Program-made: the position numbers and the translations under genes
Assembly: GCF_001589285.1 (NCBI RefSeq)
Contig: NZ_JEMA01000489.1
Span: 15,316-49,035 of the forward strand
Source: Sorangium cellulosum
GTDB taxonomy: Bacteria > Myxococcota_A > Polyangia > Polyangiales > Polyangiaceae
Direction: 5' to 3'
Length of the DNA stretch: 33,720 bases
In this document: in pieces, positions 1-9,569 of the stretch
Layout: every line of letters starts with the position of its first letter
Numbering within the stretch: position 1 is the stretch's first letter
Notes under the pieces: generated by a model
Database searches by the model: none
Seen by the model: the letters and a program-made list of their open reading frames with translations, nothing else
What the model was told of the DNA's origin: nothing

Positions 1-1
1 C

Positions 2-88
2 GGGGCGCCCGGCGTCGGCGGGGCTGCGGGCGCAGACGGAACAGCGGGCGCGGCCGCGGGCGCGTCCGGAGATCGCGGAGTCCGGTGA
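2..88 (+). CDS. Possible C-terminal end of a gene entering from the left edge
   Basis: The frame beginning at base 2 stays open to TGA at 86-88 and encodes a Gly/Ala-rich tail (GAPGVGGAAGADG...). About three quarters of its codons end in G or C, and a strong hairpin starts three bases after the stop, as expected at a gene end. Low-complexity Ala/Gly tails are common on myxobacterial proteins. With only 28 codons visible no family can be named, and it may be chance in GC-rich DNA. Confidence 0.3.
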   Translation, partial: GAPGVGGAAGADGTAGAAAGASGDRGVR

Positions 89-91
89 ACG

Positions 92-113
92 CCGCGCGCG
101 GCTCGGCGCGCGG
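92..113 (+). terminator. Hairpin after the left-edge reading frame
   Basis: CCGCGCG (92-98) pairs perfectly with CGCGCGG (107-113) around an 8-base loop. It follows the TGA at 86-88 and lies before the nitrilase gene. There is no T-run, so if it terminates transcription it does so by stem strength or with Rho. Confidence 0.4.
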
Positions 114-147
114 TCCACTCCGGTTCCTCGTGCGGTAGGCTTGCCGC

Positions 148-966
148 ATGCAGAAACCGGTCATCTGGGCGGCCCTCCAGCTCTCCAGCCAGGAGAACGT
201 GAGCGAGAACCTGGCGCGGGTGGAGGCGCGTATCGCCGAGGCGGCGCGCCGTGGGGCGACGGCGGTCGTGCTGCCCGAGAACTTCGCGTACATGGGCAGC
301 GAGGAGGGGAAGCGCGACATCGCGGAGGACCTCGACGCCGGCGGCGGCCCGATCGCGCAGCGCCTCGCGGACGCAGCGCGATCCGCCCGCGTGACGATCG
401 TGGCCGGCGGCTTCCCCGAGCGCGCGCACGACCCGGCGCGGCCGTACAACACCTGCGCCGTATTCGCCCCTGACGGCCGGCTCAGCGCCCGCTACCGGAA
501 GATCCACCTCTTCGACGTCGAGATCGCCGACGGGACGAAGTACCGCGAGTCCGCGTCGACGACCGCCGGCGAGCGCCCAGTCGTCACCGAGATCGACGGC
601 GTGAAGCTCGGGCTGTCGATCTGCTACGATGTCCGGTTCCCGGAGCTCTACCGCGCGCTCTCGTCGGCGGGCGCAGAGGTCATCGTCGTCCCTGCGGCGT
701 TCACGCTGCTCACCGGCAAGGACCACTGGATGGTCCTGCTCCGCGCGCGGGCCATCGAGGCCCAGGCCTACGTGGTGGCCGCGGCGCAGTGGGGCAAGCA
801 CCCCGGCGGGCGAGCGACGTTCGGGAAGTCGTGCGTGATCGATCCGTGGGGCGAGGTGATCGCCCAGGCCTCCGAAGGGGAGGGGATCGCGATGGCGATG
901 CTCGATCCCGCCTATCTCGATCGGGTCAGGGCGAATCTACCCTCGCTCAAGCACAGGCGACTCTGA
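148..966 (+). CDS. Carbon-nitrogen hydrolase (nitrilase superfamily, Nit/omega-amidase-like)
   Basis: A 272-residue cytoplasmic amidase of the carbon-nitrogen hydrolase superfamily. The catalytic triad is visible: Glu44 in VLPENFAYMG, Lys118 in YRKIHLFD and Cys159 in LSICYDVRFPEL. The KIHLFD and CYDVRFPELYR signatures match the Nit1/Nit2 branch, whose known members hydrolyse deaminated glutathione or act as omega-amidases on alpha-ketoglutaramate. That substrate is inferred from family, not shown by the sequence. Length is normal for the branch and there is no signal peptide. The ATG at 148 is preceded by TAGG at 136-139, which could be a weak ribosome site. The gene is probably monocistronic: the next gene converges and a hairpin separates them. 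Confidence 0.92.
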   Translation: MQKPVIWAALQLSSQENVSENLARVEARIAEAARRGATAVVLPENFAYMGSEEGKRDIAEDLDAGGGPIAQRLADAARSARVTIVAGGFPERAHDPARPYNTCAVFAPDGRLSARYRKIHLFDVEIADGTKYRESASTTAGERPVVTEIDGVKLGLSICYDVRFPELYRALSSAGAEVIVVPAAFTLLTGKDHWMVLLRARAIEAQAYVVAAAQWGKHPGGRATFGKSCVIDPWGEVIAQASEGEGIAMAMLDPAYLDRVRANLPSLKHRRL

Positions 967-1020
967 TCTCGATGTCATGGGTGCAGGGAATTTGTCCCCG
1001 CATCCTGGGGGGGTGGTTGA

Positions 1021-1048
1021 GGCGCCGGCGCATCGCGCGACCGGCGCC
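1021..1048. terminator. Bidirectional terminator hairpin between convergent genes
   Basis: GGCGCCGG (1021-1028) and CCGGCGCC (1041-1048) form a perfect 8-bp inverted repeat with a 12-base loop. It sits in the 91-base gap between the convergent nitrilase and AraC-type genes and could serve both strands. Confidence 0.55.
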
Positions 1049-1057
1049 CCCGTCGGA

Positions 1058-1654
1058 TCACTCGGCCGAGGCGTCGCTCGCCTCCGCCTCGCCGGCCGGG
1101 GGCAGCGCGCCGCCGCGCTTGGACAAGAGCGCCCGGAGCTCCGCGGGCCTGCGGAAGCCGATGCGACGGGCGACCTCCCCCTCGGCGAGCCCATCGCGTA
1201 ACAGCGCACGGGCGCGCTCCGCGCGCACCTCGTCGTAATAGACATGCGGCGATAGCCCGAAGGCGGCGCGGAAGAGCCGCGCGAAGTGAAACTCGGACAG
1301 ATCGAGATCCAGTGCGACCTCGTAGGAACGGATCCTCTGGCCCGCTTCCGCGGCGCTGCGGATGCGGTCGCGGCCGAGGTGGAGCCGCTCCGAGGTGCTG
1401 CGCGGGAGCGGGGTCGCCGGGCGCGCCGGCGGCGTGGAGCGCGAGACCGCTGTCGCTGCGGCGCGCTCGCGCGGCGGCTGCACGCCGTAGCTGGGCGCTG
1501 CGGCGCGAGTCGCCGCGAGCGACGTGGGCCGCACGGCCGGCGCGCCGCCGGCGATCGCGGTCGGAACGGCCGGGACCGACAGGGCGCGTGCGGCCGGCGT
1601 GTTGTGGGACGAGGAGGGTGCGATCGGAGTCGAGATGGGAAGCGCAGTCGTCAC
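1058..1654 (-). CDS. AraC-type transcription regulator, DNA-binding domain only
   Basis: A 198-residue protein. The first 90 or so residues are Ala/Pro/Ser/Thr-rich and look disordered. Residues from about 93 to 180 form an AraC/XylS-type double helix-turn-helix, with typical text in FHFARLFRAAFGLSPHVYY and a second half EGEVARRIGFRRPAELRALL. The last recognition helix is less typical than in classic AraC proteins. There is no cupin or other effector domain, so any signal must act through the N-terminal tail or through protein level. The GTG start at 1654 is chosen because GGAGAGG (1666-1660) lies 5 bases upstream. The target genes are unknown. Confidence 0.8.
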   Translation of the reverse strand: MTTALPISTPIAPSSSHNTPAARALSVPAVPTAIAGGAPAVRPTSLAATRAAAPSYGVQPPRERAAATAVSRSTPPARPATPLPRSTSERLHLGRDRIRSAAEAGQRIRSYEVALDLDLSEFHFARLFRAAFGLSPHVYYDEVRAERARALLRDGLAEGEVARRIGFRRPAELRALLSKRGGALPPAGEAEASDASAE

Positions 1655-2042
1655 GAGTACCTCTCCAGGTGAAAGGGCGGTGTGCCGCGGTCATCGCGGC
1701 CACCGGTGGGGCGTATTGCAACCGGTAGGCCGCAAGCGGACGCAGCGCTCCTGGCTCACGTGATCCGGCATCCCGCAGCACGAAACGCCGGGATTCCTCG
1801 TCAACCTGCTCGCGATGTCATAGGGGGTGTGGCCTGCCGTTCACGCGACACAGACGCCCGGGAGCACTTGTGCCTGGCACAGCGTGCCTCGCGCACGGCG
1901 CACGCCGTCGAGAAGGCGTGTCACCAGGCCTCCTCGCGGCGTTGTCGTTGCTGTCAGGTGATGAATGAACGCCGGCGGCTCGGCATCCAATGCGGCGAGC
2001 GCGCGGTGTGTCTCAACGATCTCGGGATCGAGGCGTCGAGGA
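1655..2042. other. Gene-free stretch between parE and the AraC-type gene
   Basis: No reading frame here has convincing codon use. On the minus strand it is the 3' side of parE and the leader of the AraC-type gene. It holds the palindrome CCACCGGTGG (1700-1709) with a second ACCGGT at 1721-1726, placed 46-72 bases before the regulator's start codon and thus a possible autoregulatory operator. It also holds a potential three-way-junction fold at 1872-1929. A TTGACG box (1804-1799, minus) has no good -10 partner, so I do not assign a promoter. Confidence 0.5.
1700..1726 (-). promoter_or_regulatory. Possible operator: palindrome plus repeated ACCGGT
   Basis: A perfect 10-base palindrome, CCACCGGTGG, is followed by another ACCGGT whose start is 19 bases from that of the first copy. 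The pair lies just upstream of the AraC-type gene. Two similar sites about two helical turns apart suit a dimeric or tandem-binding regulator. The role is inferred from position only. Confidence 0.25.
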
Positions 2043-3980
2043 TCAGACGTCGATCTCGGCGTTCGGCGCGCGCTCCATGATGAAGCGGAAGCGCGCCTGA
2101 GCGTCCTTGCCCATCAGCTCGTTCAGGATGCGATCGGTCTCGATCTCTCCCTCGATCACGATGCGCAGCGCGCGCCGGCGGCGGATGTCGAGCGTCGTCG
2201 CCTTGAGGTCCTCCGCGGGCATCTCGCCCAGCCCTTTGAACCTGGAAATATCCGCCTTGGCTGTCTTCGGGAGCCTCGCGAGGATCCGGTCGCGCTCTGC
2301 GTCATCGAGCGCCCAGTGCGTCTCCTTGCCCACGTCGATCCGGTAGAGCGGCGGCTGCGCGAGGAACACGTGGCCGCCGCGGAGCAGGCCGGGCAGGTGT
2401 CGGTAGAAGAACGTCAGCAGCAGCGTCGCGATGTGCTGGCCGTCGCTGTCGGCGTCCATGAGCAGAAAAATCCTGCCGTAGCGCAGCTTGGAGGCGTCGA
2501 AGTCCTTTCCGAAGCCGCAGCCCAGCGCGCTCACGATGTCCTGGAGCTCCTTGTTGCCGAGCACCTTCGAGGTCGAGGCCTGCTCCGCGTTGAGCACCTT
2601 GCCGCGCAGCGGGAGGATCGCCTGGGTCCGACGATCCCGCCCCTGCTTCGCGGAGCCGCCGGCGCTGTCTCCCTCGACGATGAAGAGCTCGCTCTCGCTG
2701 GGATCGGTCGAGGCGCAGTCGGCGAGCTTGCCCGGCAGGTTGAGCCGGTGAGACACGGGCGTCTTGCGCAGGACCTGCTGGGTCGCCTCGCGCCGCGCCT
2801 CCCTCGCGCGCGCCGCCAGGATCGCGCGGGCCACGATCGACTCGCCGGCCGTGCCGTTGTGGAGCAGCCACTGCTCGAGCGCGGGCCGGACCATGCCCTC
2901 GACCGCCGGTCCAGCCTCCGTGTTGTTGAGCCGATCCTTCGTTTGCCCCTGGAACTGGGGCTCCTGGATGTAGATGGACAGGACGCCCACGATCCCCTCG
3001 CGGATGTCGTCGGTCGTCAGCGTCACCCCCTTCGGCTGGATCTTCTTCGCGTCCATGAAGGCGCGGACCGCCTTCACGATCGCGGCGCCGAAGCCGGATT
3101 CGTGCGCGCCGCCCGCGTGGGTGGGGATGCCGTTGACGTACGACTTCACGTAGTCGTCCGTCGACTCGGTCCACTGGAGCGCGGCCTCGAGCCGGATCTC
3201 GCCCTCGCGCGCGACGTAGAAGATCGACGGGTGCGTCACCGCCTTGCCGCGCTGGGCGACCAGCTTGGGGAGGAAGTCCGCGATGCCGTTCGGGTGGAGG
3301 AGCTCGATCGACTCGCCCGACGAGAGATCGCGGAACGCGATCGCGAGCCCGCCGTGGAGGTACGCCTTCGCCTCCAGGCGCTCGCGGATGGTCTCGGGGT
3401 CGAACTTCCGGCCCTGCCCGAAGATCTCCGGATCCGGCCGGAAGTGGATGCTCGTGCCGTGCTTGCGGGTGGGCGCGCCCTTCTTGAGCTTGCTGATGGG
3501 CGCGCCGCGCGAGAACGTCTGCTGGTGCTCGAACCCGTCGCGCAGAACGCGCACCTCGACGAGCTCGGAGAGCGCGTTGACCACGCTCGATCCGACGCCG
3601 TGGAGCCCGCCTGAGACCTTGTAGTTGTCGCTCCCGAACTTCCCGCCCGCGTGCAGCGTACAGAGGATGAGCTCGAGCGCGGGGCGCTTGTACCGGGGGT
3701 GGACGTCGACGGGGAAGCCGCGGCCATCGTCGGTCACGGTCACGCCCTGCAGGTCGGCGTCGAGCGTCACCTCGATCCGCTTCGCGTGCCCGTTGATCGC
3801 CTCGTCGACGGCGTTGTCGACGATCTCCCAGAGCAGGTGGTGGTAGCCCCTGACGTCGGTGCCGCCGATGTACATGGCGGGGCGCTTGCGGACGGGCTCG
3901 AGCCCCTCGAGCACCTCGATGTCAGCTGCCGTGTAACGTGCGCCGGACGCGGCGCGGACCGGGGGATTCGTGGCGGCCAT
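2043..3980 (-). CDS. parE: DNA topoisomerase IV subunit B
   Basis: A 645-residue ATPase subunit of a type IIA topoisomerase; with ParC it decatenates daughter chromosomes. The GHKL ATPase domain is N-terminal ([40 protein letters not shown]), followed by the transducer domain. TOPRIM motifs are [14 protein letters not shown] and [16 protein letters not shown]. ParE is preferred over GyrB because of DADSDG rather than [16 protein letters not shown], the C-terminal AEIDV ending and the short length. The order is parC then parE with one base between the parC stop and this ATG (TGACATG), so translation is probably coupled. Enterobacterial parC and parE are not adjacent in this way. Confidence 0.92.
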   Translation of the reverse strand: MAATNPPVRAASGARYTAADIEVLEGLEPVRKRPAMYIGGTDVRGYHHLLWEIVDNAVDEAINGHAKRIEVTLDADLQGVTVTDDGRGFPVDVHPRYKRPALELILCTLHAGGKFGSDNYKVSGGLHGVGSSVVNALSELVEVRVLRDGFEHQQTFSRGAPISKLKKGAPTRKHGTSIHFRPDPEIFGQGRKFDPETIRERLEAKAYLHGGLAIAFRDLSSGESIELLHPNGIADFLPKLVAQRGKAVTHPSIFYVAREGEIRLEAALQWTESTDDYVKSYVNGIPTHAGGAHESGFGAAIVKAVRAFMDAKKIQPKGVTLTTDDIREGIVGVLSIYIQEPQFQGQTKDRLNNTEAGPAVEGMVRPALEQWLLHNGTAGESIVARAILAARAREARREATQQVLRKTPVSHRLNLPGKLADCASTDPSESELFIVEGDSAGGSAKQGRDRRTQAILPLRGKVLNAEQASTSKVLGNKELQDIVSALGCGFGKDFDASKLRYGRIFLLMDADSDGQHIATLLLTFFYRHLPGLLRGGHVFLAQPPLYRIDVGKETHWALDDAERDRILARLPKTAKADISRFKGLGEMPAEDLKATTLDIRRRRALRIVIEGEIETDRILNELMGKDAQARFRFIMERAPNAEIDV

Positions 3981-3981
3981 G

Positions 3982-6384
3982 TCAGCTCACCTCCAGCGTC
4001 GGTACGACGACGGCCGGCGGCACCACGCGGGCGAAGCGGTCGCGTCGCGCGATCGGCTCGCCCTGGGTGCCGCGCGGGCCGGCGATCTTGCCCGCGGCGA
4101 TCTCGAGCACCTTGCCCTTCTCCGTCTCGACCGTGATCGTGTCGTTCGGGCCGAGGGCGAGCGCGGCGCCGACGAGGCGCTCGCCCTCGGCGACCCGCAT
4201 CACGACCGAGCCCTTGCCCGGGCCGGAGAGCAGCGCGAGCTCCTCCACGGCCACGCTGAGCGCCCACGCGTCGCTCGAGGCGCAGAGCACCCTGTCGGCG
4301 CCGTCCACGGCGTGGACGAAGAGCACCTCGTCGCCCTCGTTCAGCTTGGCGAAGCGGCGCCCGGAGCGCGTCGAGGGATCGCGGTGCGGGCGCAGCGAGA
4401 ACCGGAAGCCCAGGCCCCCGCGCGTGATCGCGAGCGCGAAGGGCGGCTCCGGCTCGGCGGCGTCCGGGGTCGGCGCAGGCACGTCGAGCGCCCGCGCATC
4501 GAAGGAGAGCATCGCGATCAGCCGCTCGCCGTCGGCCAGCTTGAACAGCTTCTGCACGGGGTCGCCGTAGCCGGTCGACTGCGGCACGTCGTGGATGCGG
4601 CACACGTAGCACGCGCCGAGGTTCGAGAAGAAGGCGACCGTCGATCGCGTCGAGCCGGCGACGACCGCGAGCACGCTGTCGCCCTCGCGGACGCGCGTCG
4701 AGGAGAGATCCCTCACCTCGCGGACGCGCTTCACCCAGCCCTGCGCCGAGAGGATGACGTTCGCGTCCTCGGCCACGATGAAGTCCTCGGCCTGGTACTC
4801 GGGCTCGTCGATCGAGCCGACCACCTTGGTGCGGCGCTTCTCGCCGTACGAGCCCTTGATCTCGATGAGCTCGTCGCGGACGATCCCCCAGCGCTTCGCG
4901 TCGCTCTTGAGCAGCCCCTCGATCCGCTTCGCCTCGGCGCGCTTCTCGGCGAGGTCCTTCTGCACGAGCAGGATCTCGAGCCGCGCCAGCCGGTAGAGCT
5001 TGAGCTCGAGGATCGCGTCCGTCTGCTCCTCGTTCAGGGCGAAGCGCTTGATCAGCTTCTCGGCCGCGTCGGCCTTGCCCTCGCTCTTGCGGATGATCCG
5101 GATCACCTCGTCGAGGGCGTCGAAGATCTTCTCGAAGCCCTCGAGGATCGTGATCCGCCGCCGCAGCTCGCCGAGCTGGAACTCGAGCCGCCGCGTCACG
5201 GTCCCGTAGCGGAAGTCGAGGAACTTCGTCAGGATCTCGTGCAGGCCGAGCCGCCGCGGCGCGGCGACCTCCGCGTTGTCGGTGGGCACGAGGCAGGTGA
5301 GGTTCACCTGCACGTTGATCGCGAGCGGCGTCTGTTTGTAGAGGTACGCCATCACGAGCTGCGCGTCGGCGCCGCGCTTGAGCTCCATCACGATGCGCAC
5401 CTCGGCCGTGGACTCGTCGCGCACGTCCACGAGCGTCGGCAGCTTCTTCGAGATGATCACCTCGGCGATCTTCTCGACGATCGCCTTCCGCTCGATCCCG
5501 TACGGGATCGAGGTGATCACGATCTGCGGCGCGGCGCCGCGCTTGCCGTCGCCCTCTTCCAGCTTCCACTCGCCGCGGAGCTTCAGCGAGCCCTGGCCGG
5601 ACGTGTAGACGACCTCGAGCTCCTTCTTCGTCGCGTGGAGCTGGCCGCCGGTCGGGAAGTCGGGCCCCTTCACGTACGACAGCAGCTTCTGCGTGGTGAG
5701 CTCGCGGCTCTCGATCAGCGCGACGCACGCGTCGATCACCTCGCCGAGGTTGTGCGGCGGGATGCTCGTGGCCATCCCGACCGCGATCCCCTGCGAGCCG
5801 TTCACGAGGAGGTTGGGGAAGCGCGACGGCAGGACGATCGGCTCGAAGCGGGTCCCGTCGTAGTTGGGCCGGAAATCCACGGTGCGCTGGCCGAGCTCGC
5901 CGAGCAGCTCCAGCGCGAGGGGGCGGAGCTTCGCCTCCGTGTAGCGCATGGCCGCCGGCGCATCGCCGTCCACGGAACCGAAGTTCCCGTGGCCCGCGAT
6001 GAGCGGCGCCCTCATCACGAAGTCCTGCGCGAGCCGGACCATCGCGTCGTAGATCGCGACGTCGCCGTGCGGGTGGTACTTGCCCATCACGTCGCCGACG
6101 ACCGCGGCGCTCTTCCGGAACTTCGCGTCCGGCCCGAGGTGCAGGTCGTGCAGCATCGCGTAGAGGATGCGGCGCTGCACCGGCTTCAGCCCATCGCGCA
6201 CGTCGGGGAGCGCGCGCGACGTGATGACGCTGAGCGCATAGTTCAGGTACCGGCGCTGCGCTTCGTCGGCGAGCGAGGTGTCGGGCGCCGGAGGCGGCGG
6301 CGGCTCGTCGTCGCCGGGCCGGCCACCGCGGCGGCCCCTGCGGGGCGCCTCACCGTCGGGCGGAAGGGAGGGGGTTCGAGACAC
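3982..6384 (-). CDS. parC: DNA topoisomerase IV subunit A
   Basis: An 800-residue cleavage subunit. After a Pro/Arg-rich N-terminal tail of about 36 residues comes the winged-helix breakage-reunion domain, with the quinolone-region motif [15 protein letters not shown] and catalytic Arg147-Tyr148 in [10 protein letters not shown]. The C-terminal third (from about residue 510) is a beta-pinwheel without the GyrA-box (QRRGGKG type), which supports ParC over GyrA. The position equivalent to E. coli GyrA Ser83 is Val109; the Asp87 equivalent is kept as Asp113. The GTG at 6384 has GGAG six bases upstream. It is transcribed from the promoter at 6459-6487 together with parE. Confidence 0.92.
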   Translation of the reverse strand: MSRTPSLPPDGEAPRRGRRGGRPGDDEPPPPPAPDTSLADEAQRRYLNYALSVITSRALPDVRDGLKPVQRRILYAMLHDLHLGPDAKFRKSAAVVGDVMGKYHPHGDVAIYDAMVRLAQDFVMRAPLIAGHGNFGSVDGDAPAAMRYTEAKLRPLALELLGELGQRTVDFRPNYDGTRFEPIVLPSRFPNLLVNGSQGIAVGMATSIPPHNLGEVIDACVALIESRELTTQKLLSYVKGPDFPTGGQLHATKKELEVVYTSGQGSLKLRGEWKLEEGDGKRGAAPQIVITSIPYGIERKAIVEKIAEVIISKKLPTLVDVRDESTAEVRIVMELKRGADAQLVMAYLYKQTPLAINVQVNLTCLVPTDNAEVAAPRRLGLHEILTKFLDFRYGTVTRRLEFQLGELRRRITILEGFEKIFDALDEVIRIIRKSEGKADAAEKLIKRFALNEEQTDAILELKLYRLARLEILLVQKDLAEKRAEAKRIEGLLKSDAKRWGIVRDELIEIKGSYGEKRRTKVVGSIDEPEYQAEDFIVAEDANVILSAQGWVKRVREVRDLSSTRVREGDSVLAVVAGSTRSTVAFFSNLGACYVCRIHDVPQSTGYGDPVQKLFKLADGERLIAMLSFDARALDVPAPTPDAAEPEPPFALAITRGGLGFRFSLRPHRDPSTRSGRRFAKLNEGDEVLFVHAVDGADRVLCASSDAWALSVAVEELALLSGPGKGSVVMRVAEGERLVGAALALGPNDTITVETEKGKVLEIAAGKIAGPRGTQGEPIARRDRFARVVPPAVVVPTLEVS

Positions 6385-6458
6385 GCGTTACTCCAGGGAG
6401 TTCGCGGGCACCGGTTGAGCAGTGCTCCGATGTTCAGGTGAACGCTGGCGAGCCTCGG

Positions 6459-6487
6459 CAATTACCCAGGGCCTCGCGCTCGGTCAA
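6459..6487 (-). promoter_or_regulatory. Sigma-70 promoter for parC-parE
   Basis: On the minus strand TTGACC (6487-6482) and TAATTG (6464-6459) are separated by exactly 17 bases. Transcription would start near 6452, giving a leader of about 68 bases before the parC GTG at 6384. Confidence 0.6.
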
Positions 6488-6631
6488 GGCTACCTCGCGG
6501 GAATTTCTGGCGGCGAGTGCTCGCCTGCGCTCGTGCGGGCCCTGGCATAGCGTCAGATGGCCCGGAGATCGACCCGAACGCCGGGTTCGCAGCGCGACAG
6601 GTCGGCGACGCCCTGTTTTCGGCGTCCGCCC

Positions 6632-6660
6632 TTGAGACTCACGGCGCACTGGGCTACGGG
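6632..6660 (+). promoter_or_regulatory. Probable sigma-70 promoter for bamA
   Basis: TTGAGA (6632-6637) and TACGGG (6655-6660) are spaced 17 bases apart. A start near 6667 would give a leader of about 26 bases before the ATG at 6693. The -10 box is a weak match. Confidence 0.4.
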
Positions 6661-6692
6661 GTGGCGCCTTGTACGCGACAGGCACCCGTCCA

Positions 6693-9341
6693 ATGCTTCG
6701 CCTCCCCAGCCGCTGGCTGCGGCTCGTCTGGCTCGGCCTCTTCCTGGTGTTCGTTGCGGCAGTGGCCCTACCGCCCCGGCTCGCGGCAGCACAGGCGCCC
6801 GGAGGTGCTCCGGGCGCCCAGCCGCCCGGGGGTGGCGCCACGCCGTCTCCCGTTCCGTCCGGCGTCGCTGCGCCGCCGGATCCGGCCAGCCCGGCCGGGG
6901 GAGGGCAGCCCGGCGCCGGTACACCTGTGCAGGGCGCCGCCGACCCGGCCGAGCCGACGATCGATCTGGCGCCCACCGAGGCCGAGCTCGCCCGCGGGCA
7001 GCCGGTCGTCCAGGTCACCGTCGCCGGCAACCGGCGGGTCTCGACGGAGGACGTGCTCGTCTACCTGGGGCAGACGCGGGTCGGCAGGCCGTTCACCCCC
7101 GAGGGGCTGGCGCGCGACGTGCGCGAGCTCTGGGACTCCGGCCTGTTCGATGACGTCGAGGTCGACCTCACCCGCCGCGACGACGGCGTGAGCCTGCGCG
7201 TGCTCGTCCGCGAGCGGCCGAGCATCAAGGCCATCGAGTTCTCCGGCAACAACGAGATCAGCAGCGAGGACCTTACCGAGGCGCTCTCGGTCGAGGTCAA
7301 GCCGGGCACGATCCTGAGCTACGCGGCGATCCGGCGCGGCGTGCAGAAGCTCCGCGACAAGTACGCCGAGGAGGGCTACTTCCTCGCGGAGGTCAGCTAC
7401 GAGGTCAAGCCGGAGCGGGAGAACCAGGTCACCCTCAAGTTCACGATCAAGGAGCACGCGCCGGTCACCGTCCGGCGCATCACCTTCATCGGCAACCACA
7501 ACATCCCGGACGAGGAGCTCCGGGAGGTGATGATCACGGGGCAGGGGGGCTTCTTCGCCTTCGGCACGGGCGGCCCGTTCCGCCAGGACGCGTTCGAGCG
7601 CGACGTGCTCGTGATCAACGCGCTCTACTACGATCGCGGCTTCCTGGCGGTGCAGGTCGCGACGCCCAGGGTGATGCTCACGCCGGATCGCACGGGCATC
7701 GAGGTCACGCTGACGATCAACGAGGGGCCGCGGTTCCGCATCCGCTCGCTCCGCGTGTACGAACGTGACGCGGACGGCCGCGAGATCGAGCCGCTCGGCG
7801 GGCGCCGGGCGCTGCGCGAGATGGTGCGGGCCAAGTCGGGGGACTGGTTCAACCGCGCCGAGCTGGCCAAGGATCTCAGCGCGATCCAGACGCTGTACCG
7901 CGACGCCGGCTACGCCAACGTCGAGGCGTCGCCTGACACCCAGCTCGACCCCGACCGTCGTGAGGTCGACATCACCGTCGGCATCCGCAGAAACCAGCTC
8001 GTCTATTTCGGGCGCATCGAGATCCGCGGCAACACGAAGACGCGGGACAAGGTGATCCGCCGCGAGATGGAGGTGGAGGAGCGGAAGCTGTTCAGCGAGA
8101 CCAAGCTGGAGCGATCGAAGCAGCGGATCACCGCGCTCGGCTACTTCGAGCGGGTCGACATCTCCACCGAGCAGGGCGAGGACGCCCAGCACATCAACGT
8201 CAACATCGACATCGGCGAGAAGCCGACGGGCACCTTCCAGATCGGCGCCGGCTTCTCGAGCGTCGAGAGCTTCATCGCGACGGCGCAGGTCCAGCAGGCG
8301 AACCTGCTCGGAAGCGGCCAGTCGCTCTCCCTGCAGGCGCAGATCTCCGGGCTGCGGCGGCTCATCGACCTCCGCTTCTTCGAGCCGTACCTGCTCGACA
8401 GCCCGTTCTCCGCGGCGGTGAGCGTCTACAACCAGCTACGGGCCTACAAGGAGTTCTCGCAGACCTCCACGGGCGGCTCGCTCACGCTCGGCTACCCGCT
8501 CGTCGAGCCGGAGCTCCGCGCGCAGCTCACCTACACGCTGGAGAAGGACGAGATCTCGTCGTCCACGACGACCGGCCTCGGCACGGCGGACGCGCGGTCC
8601 ACGTTCCAGCGGCTCCCGCTCTACAACCTCTTCAACGACGGGATCACGTCCAGCATCCGCCCTGCGCTCACCTACGACACGCGCAACAACCAGCTCTTCC
8701 CGACGTCCGGCATTTACCTGCAGGGCTCGGTGGAGCTCGCCCACAGCGCGTTCGGCAGCCAGAACGAGTTCCTGCGGTACCGCGCCACGGGGCGGTTCTA
8801 CTACCCCATCACGGACAGCCTGGTCCTCAAGCTGAACACCGAGGCCGGCATGGTGACGAGCCCCAACCCGGAGGGCGTGCCGATCTTCGCCCGCTTCTTC
8901 CTGGGCGGTATCCTCGACGTGCGCGGCTTCGAGATCCGGGACATCGGTCCGCGTCTGCCGCTGCGCGACTCGCTGGATCCGAACTCTCCGCCGATCGCGA
9001 ACGGCGCGAACATCGGCGGCAACCTGATGTACTACCAGAACCTCGAGCTGGAGTTCCCGCTCATCGAGGCCGTGCAGATCAAGGGCGTCGTCTTCACCGA
9101 CCTGGGCAACGCCTGGAACCTCGAGAAGCTCTACTGCAACGCCGCACCTGCCTCGCCGAACGACGTCACGAACCCGTGCTTCTCGCTGCAGCGCCTCCTC
9201 GACGTCCGCACTTCGTGGGGGTTCGGGCTCCGGTGGTTCTCGCCGCTCGGACCGCTGCGTTTCGAGTGGGGCTTCCCGTTCAAGCGGCTGTCCTACGAAG
9301 AGACGTACAAGTTCGAGTTCAACATCGGAAACTTCTTCTGA
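6693..9341 (+). CDS. bamA: Outer membrane protein assembly factor BamA
   Basis: An Omp85-family protein that folds and inserts beta-barrel proteins into the outer membrane. The ATG at 6693 is chosen over an in-frame TTG at 6669 because it places a typical signal peptide at the very N-terminus ([14 protein letters not shown]..., cleavage near LAAAQA). A Pro/Gly/Ala linker follows to about residue 90. Then come five POTRA-like repeats (to about residue 520), each ending in a V-x-V/I-type strand, and a C-terminal 16-strand barrel. The conserved barrel motif VRGFEIRD is present, and the chain ends in Phe as an outer membrane beta signal requires. One predicted outer loop near the C-terminus carries two Cys 14 residues apart. 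The usual skp/lpxD neighbours are absent. Confidence 0.93.
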   Translation: MLRLPSRWLRLVWLGLFLVFVAAVALPPRLAAAQAPGGAPGAQPPGGGATPSPVPSGVAAPPDPASPAGGGQPGAGTPVQGAADPAEPTIDLAPTEAELARGQPVVQVTVAGNRRVSTEDVLVYLGQTRVGRPFTPEGLARDVRELWDSGLFDDVEVDLTRRDDGVSLRVLVRERPSIKAIEFSGNNEISSEDLTEALSVEVKPGTILSYAAIRRGVQKLRDKYAEEGYFLAEVSYEVKPERENQVTLKFTIKEHAPVTVRRITFIGNHNIPDEELREVMITGQGGFFAFGTGGPFRQDAFERDVLVINALYYDRGFLAVQVATPRVMLTPDRTGIEVTLTINEGPRFRIRSLRVYERDADGREIEPLGGRRALREMVRAKSGDWFNRAELAKDLSAIQTLYRDAGYANVEASPDTQLDPDRREVDITVGIRRNQLVYFGRIEIRGNTKTRDKVIRREMEVEERKLFSETKLERSKQRITALGYFERVDISTEQGEDAQHINVNIDIGEKPTGTFQIGAGFSSVESFIATAQVQQANLLGSGQSLSLQAQISGLRRLIDLRFFEPYLLDSPFSAAVSVYNQLRAYKEFSQTSTGGSLTLGYPLVEPELRAQLTYTLEKDEISSSTTTGLGTADARSTFQRLPLYNLFNDGITSSIRPALTYDTRNNQLFPTSGIYLQGSVELAHSAFGSQNEFLRYRATGRFYYPITDSLVLKLNTEAGMVTSPNPEGVPIFARFFLGGILDVRGFEIRDIGPRLPLRDSLDPNSPPIANGANIGGNLMYYQNLELEFPLIEAVQIKGVVFTDLGNAWNLEKLYCNAAPASPNDVTNPCFSLQRLLDVRTSWGFGLRWFSPLGPLRFEWGFPFKRLSYEETYKFEFNIGNFF

Positions 9342-9420
9342 GCCGCCGCCCTGCGGGGCAGCAGGAAACCCGGGGAGGTGGGACCAGGGGGACGAGCCGC
9401 TGGCGCGCCGCCCCGACCTG

Positions 9421-9449
9421 CCGGGGCTGCCGGGCGGCCCCTGCCCCGG
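9421..9449 (+). terminator. Hairpin downstream of bamA
   Basis: CCGGGGC (9421-9427) pairs with GCCCCGG (9443-9449), about 80 bases after the bamA stop and before the next gene. The 15-base interior is also GC-rich. There is no T-run. Confidence 0.4.
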
Positions 9450-9569
9450 AGCGTCCTGGCTGGCGTGAGGCGGGCGTTGGTCGGGGTCGCGGGCGCTGAC
9501 AGGGGGCGCTCGCGGCAAAGTGCGGGGGCAGCGGTTGCCCGGCGGGGGCGCGGCTGTTAGGTGGAAAGC

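Noticed and set aside
136-141. TAGGCT as a -10 box giving a leaderless nitrilase mRNA
   Set aside because: No -35 box stands 16-19 bases upstream, and the same bases could serve as a weak ribosome site.
1682-2080. Open plus-strand frame of 132 codons in the gap before parE
   Set aside because: Arg/Ser-rich translation with poor third-position GC, no ribosome site and overlap with the parE 3' end; it looks like a chance frame in GC-rich DNA.
3970-6441. Very long plus-strand open frame opposite parC (over 800 codons)
   Set aside because: Its translation is Arg/Asp/Leu/Val-rich shadow text. The opposite strand encodes an intact, recognisable ParC, and high GC removes stop codons from the antisense frame.
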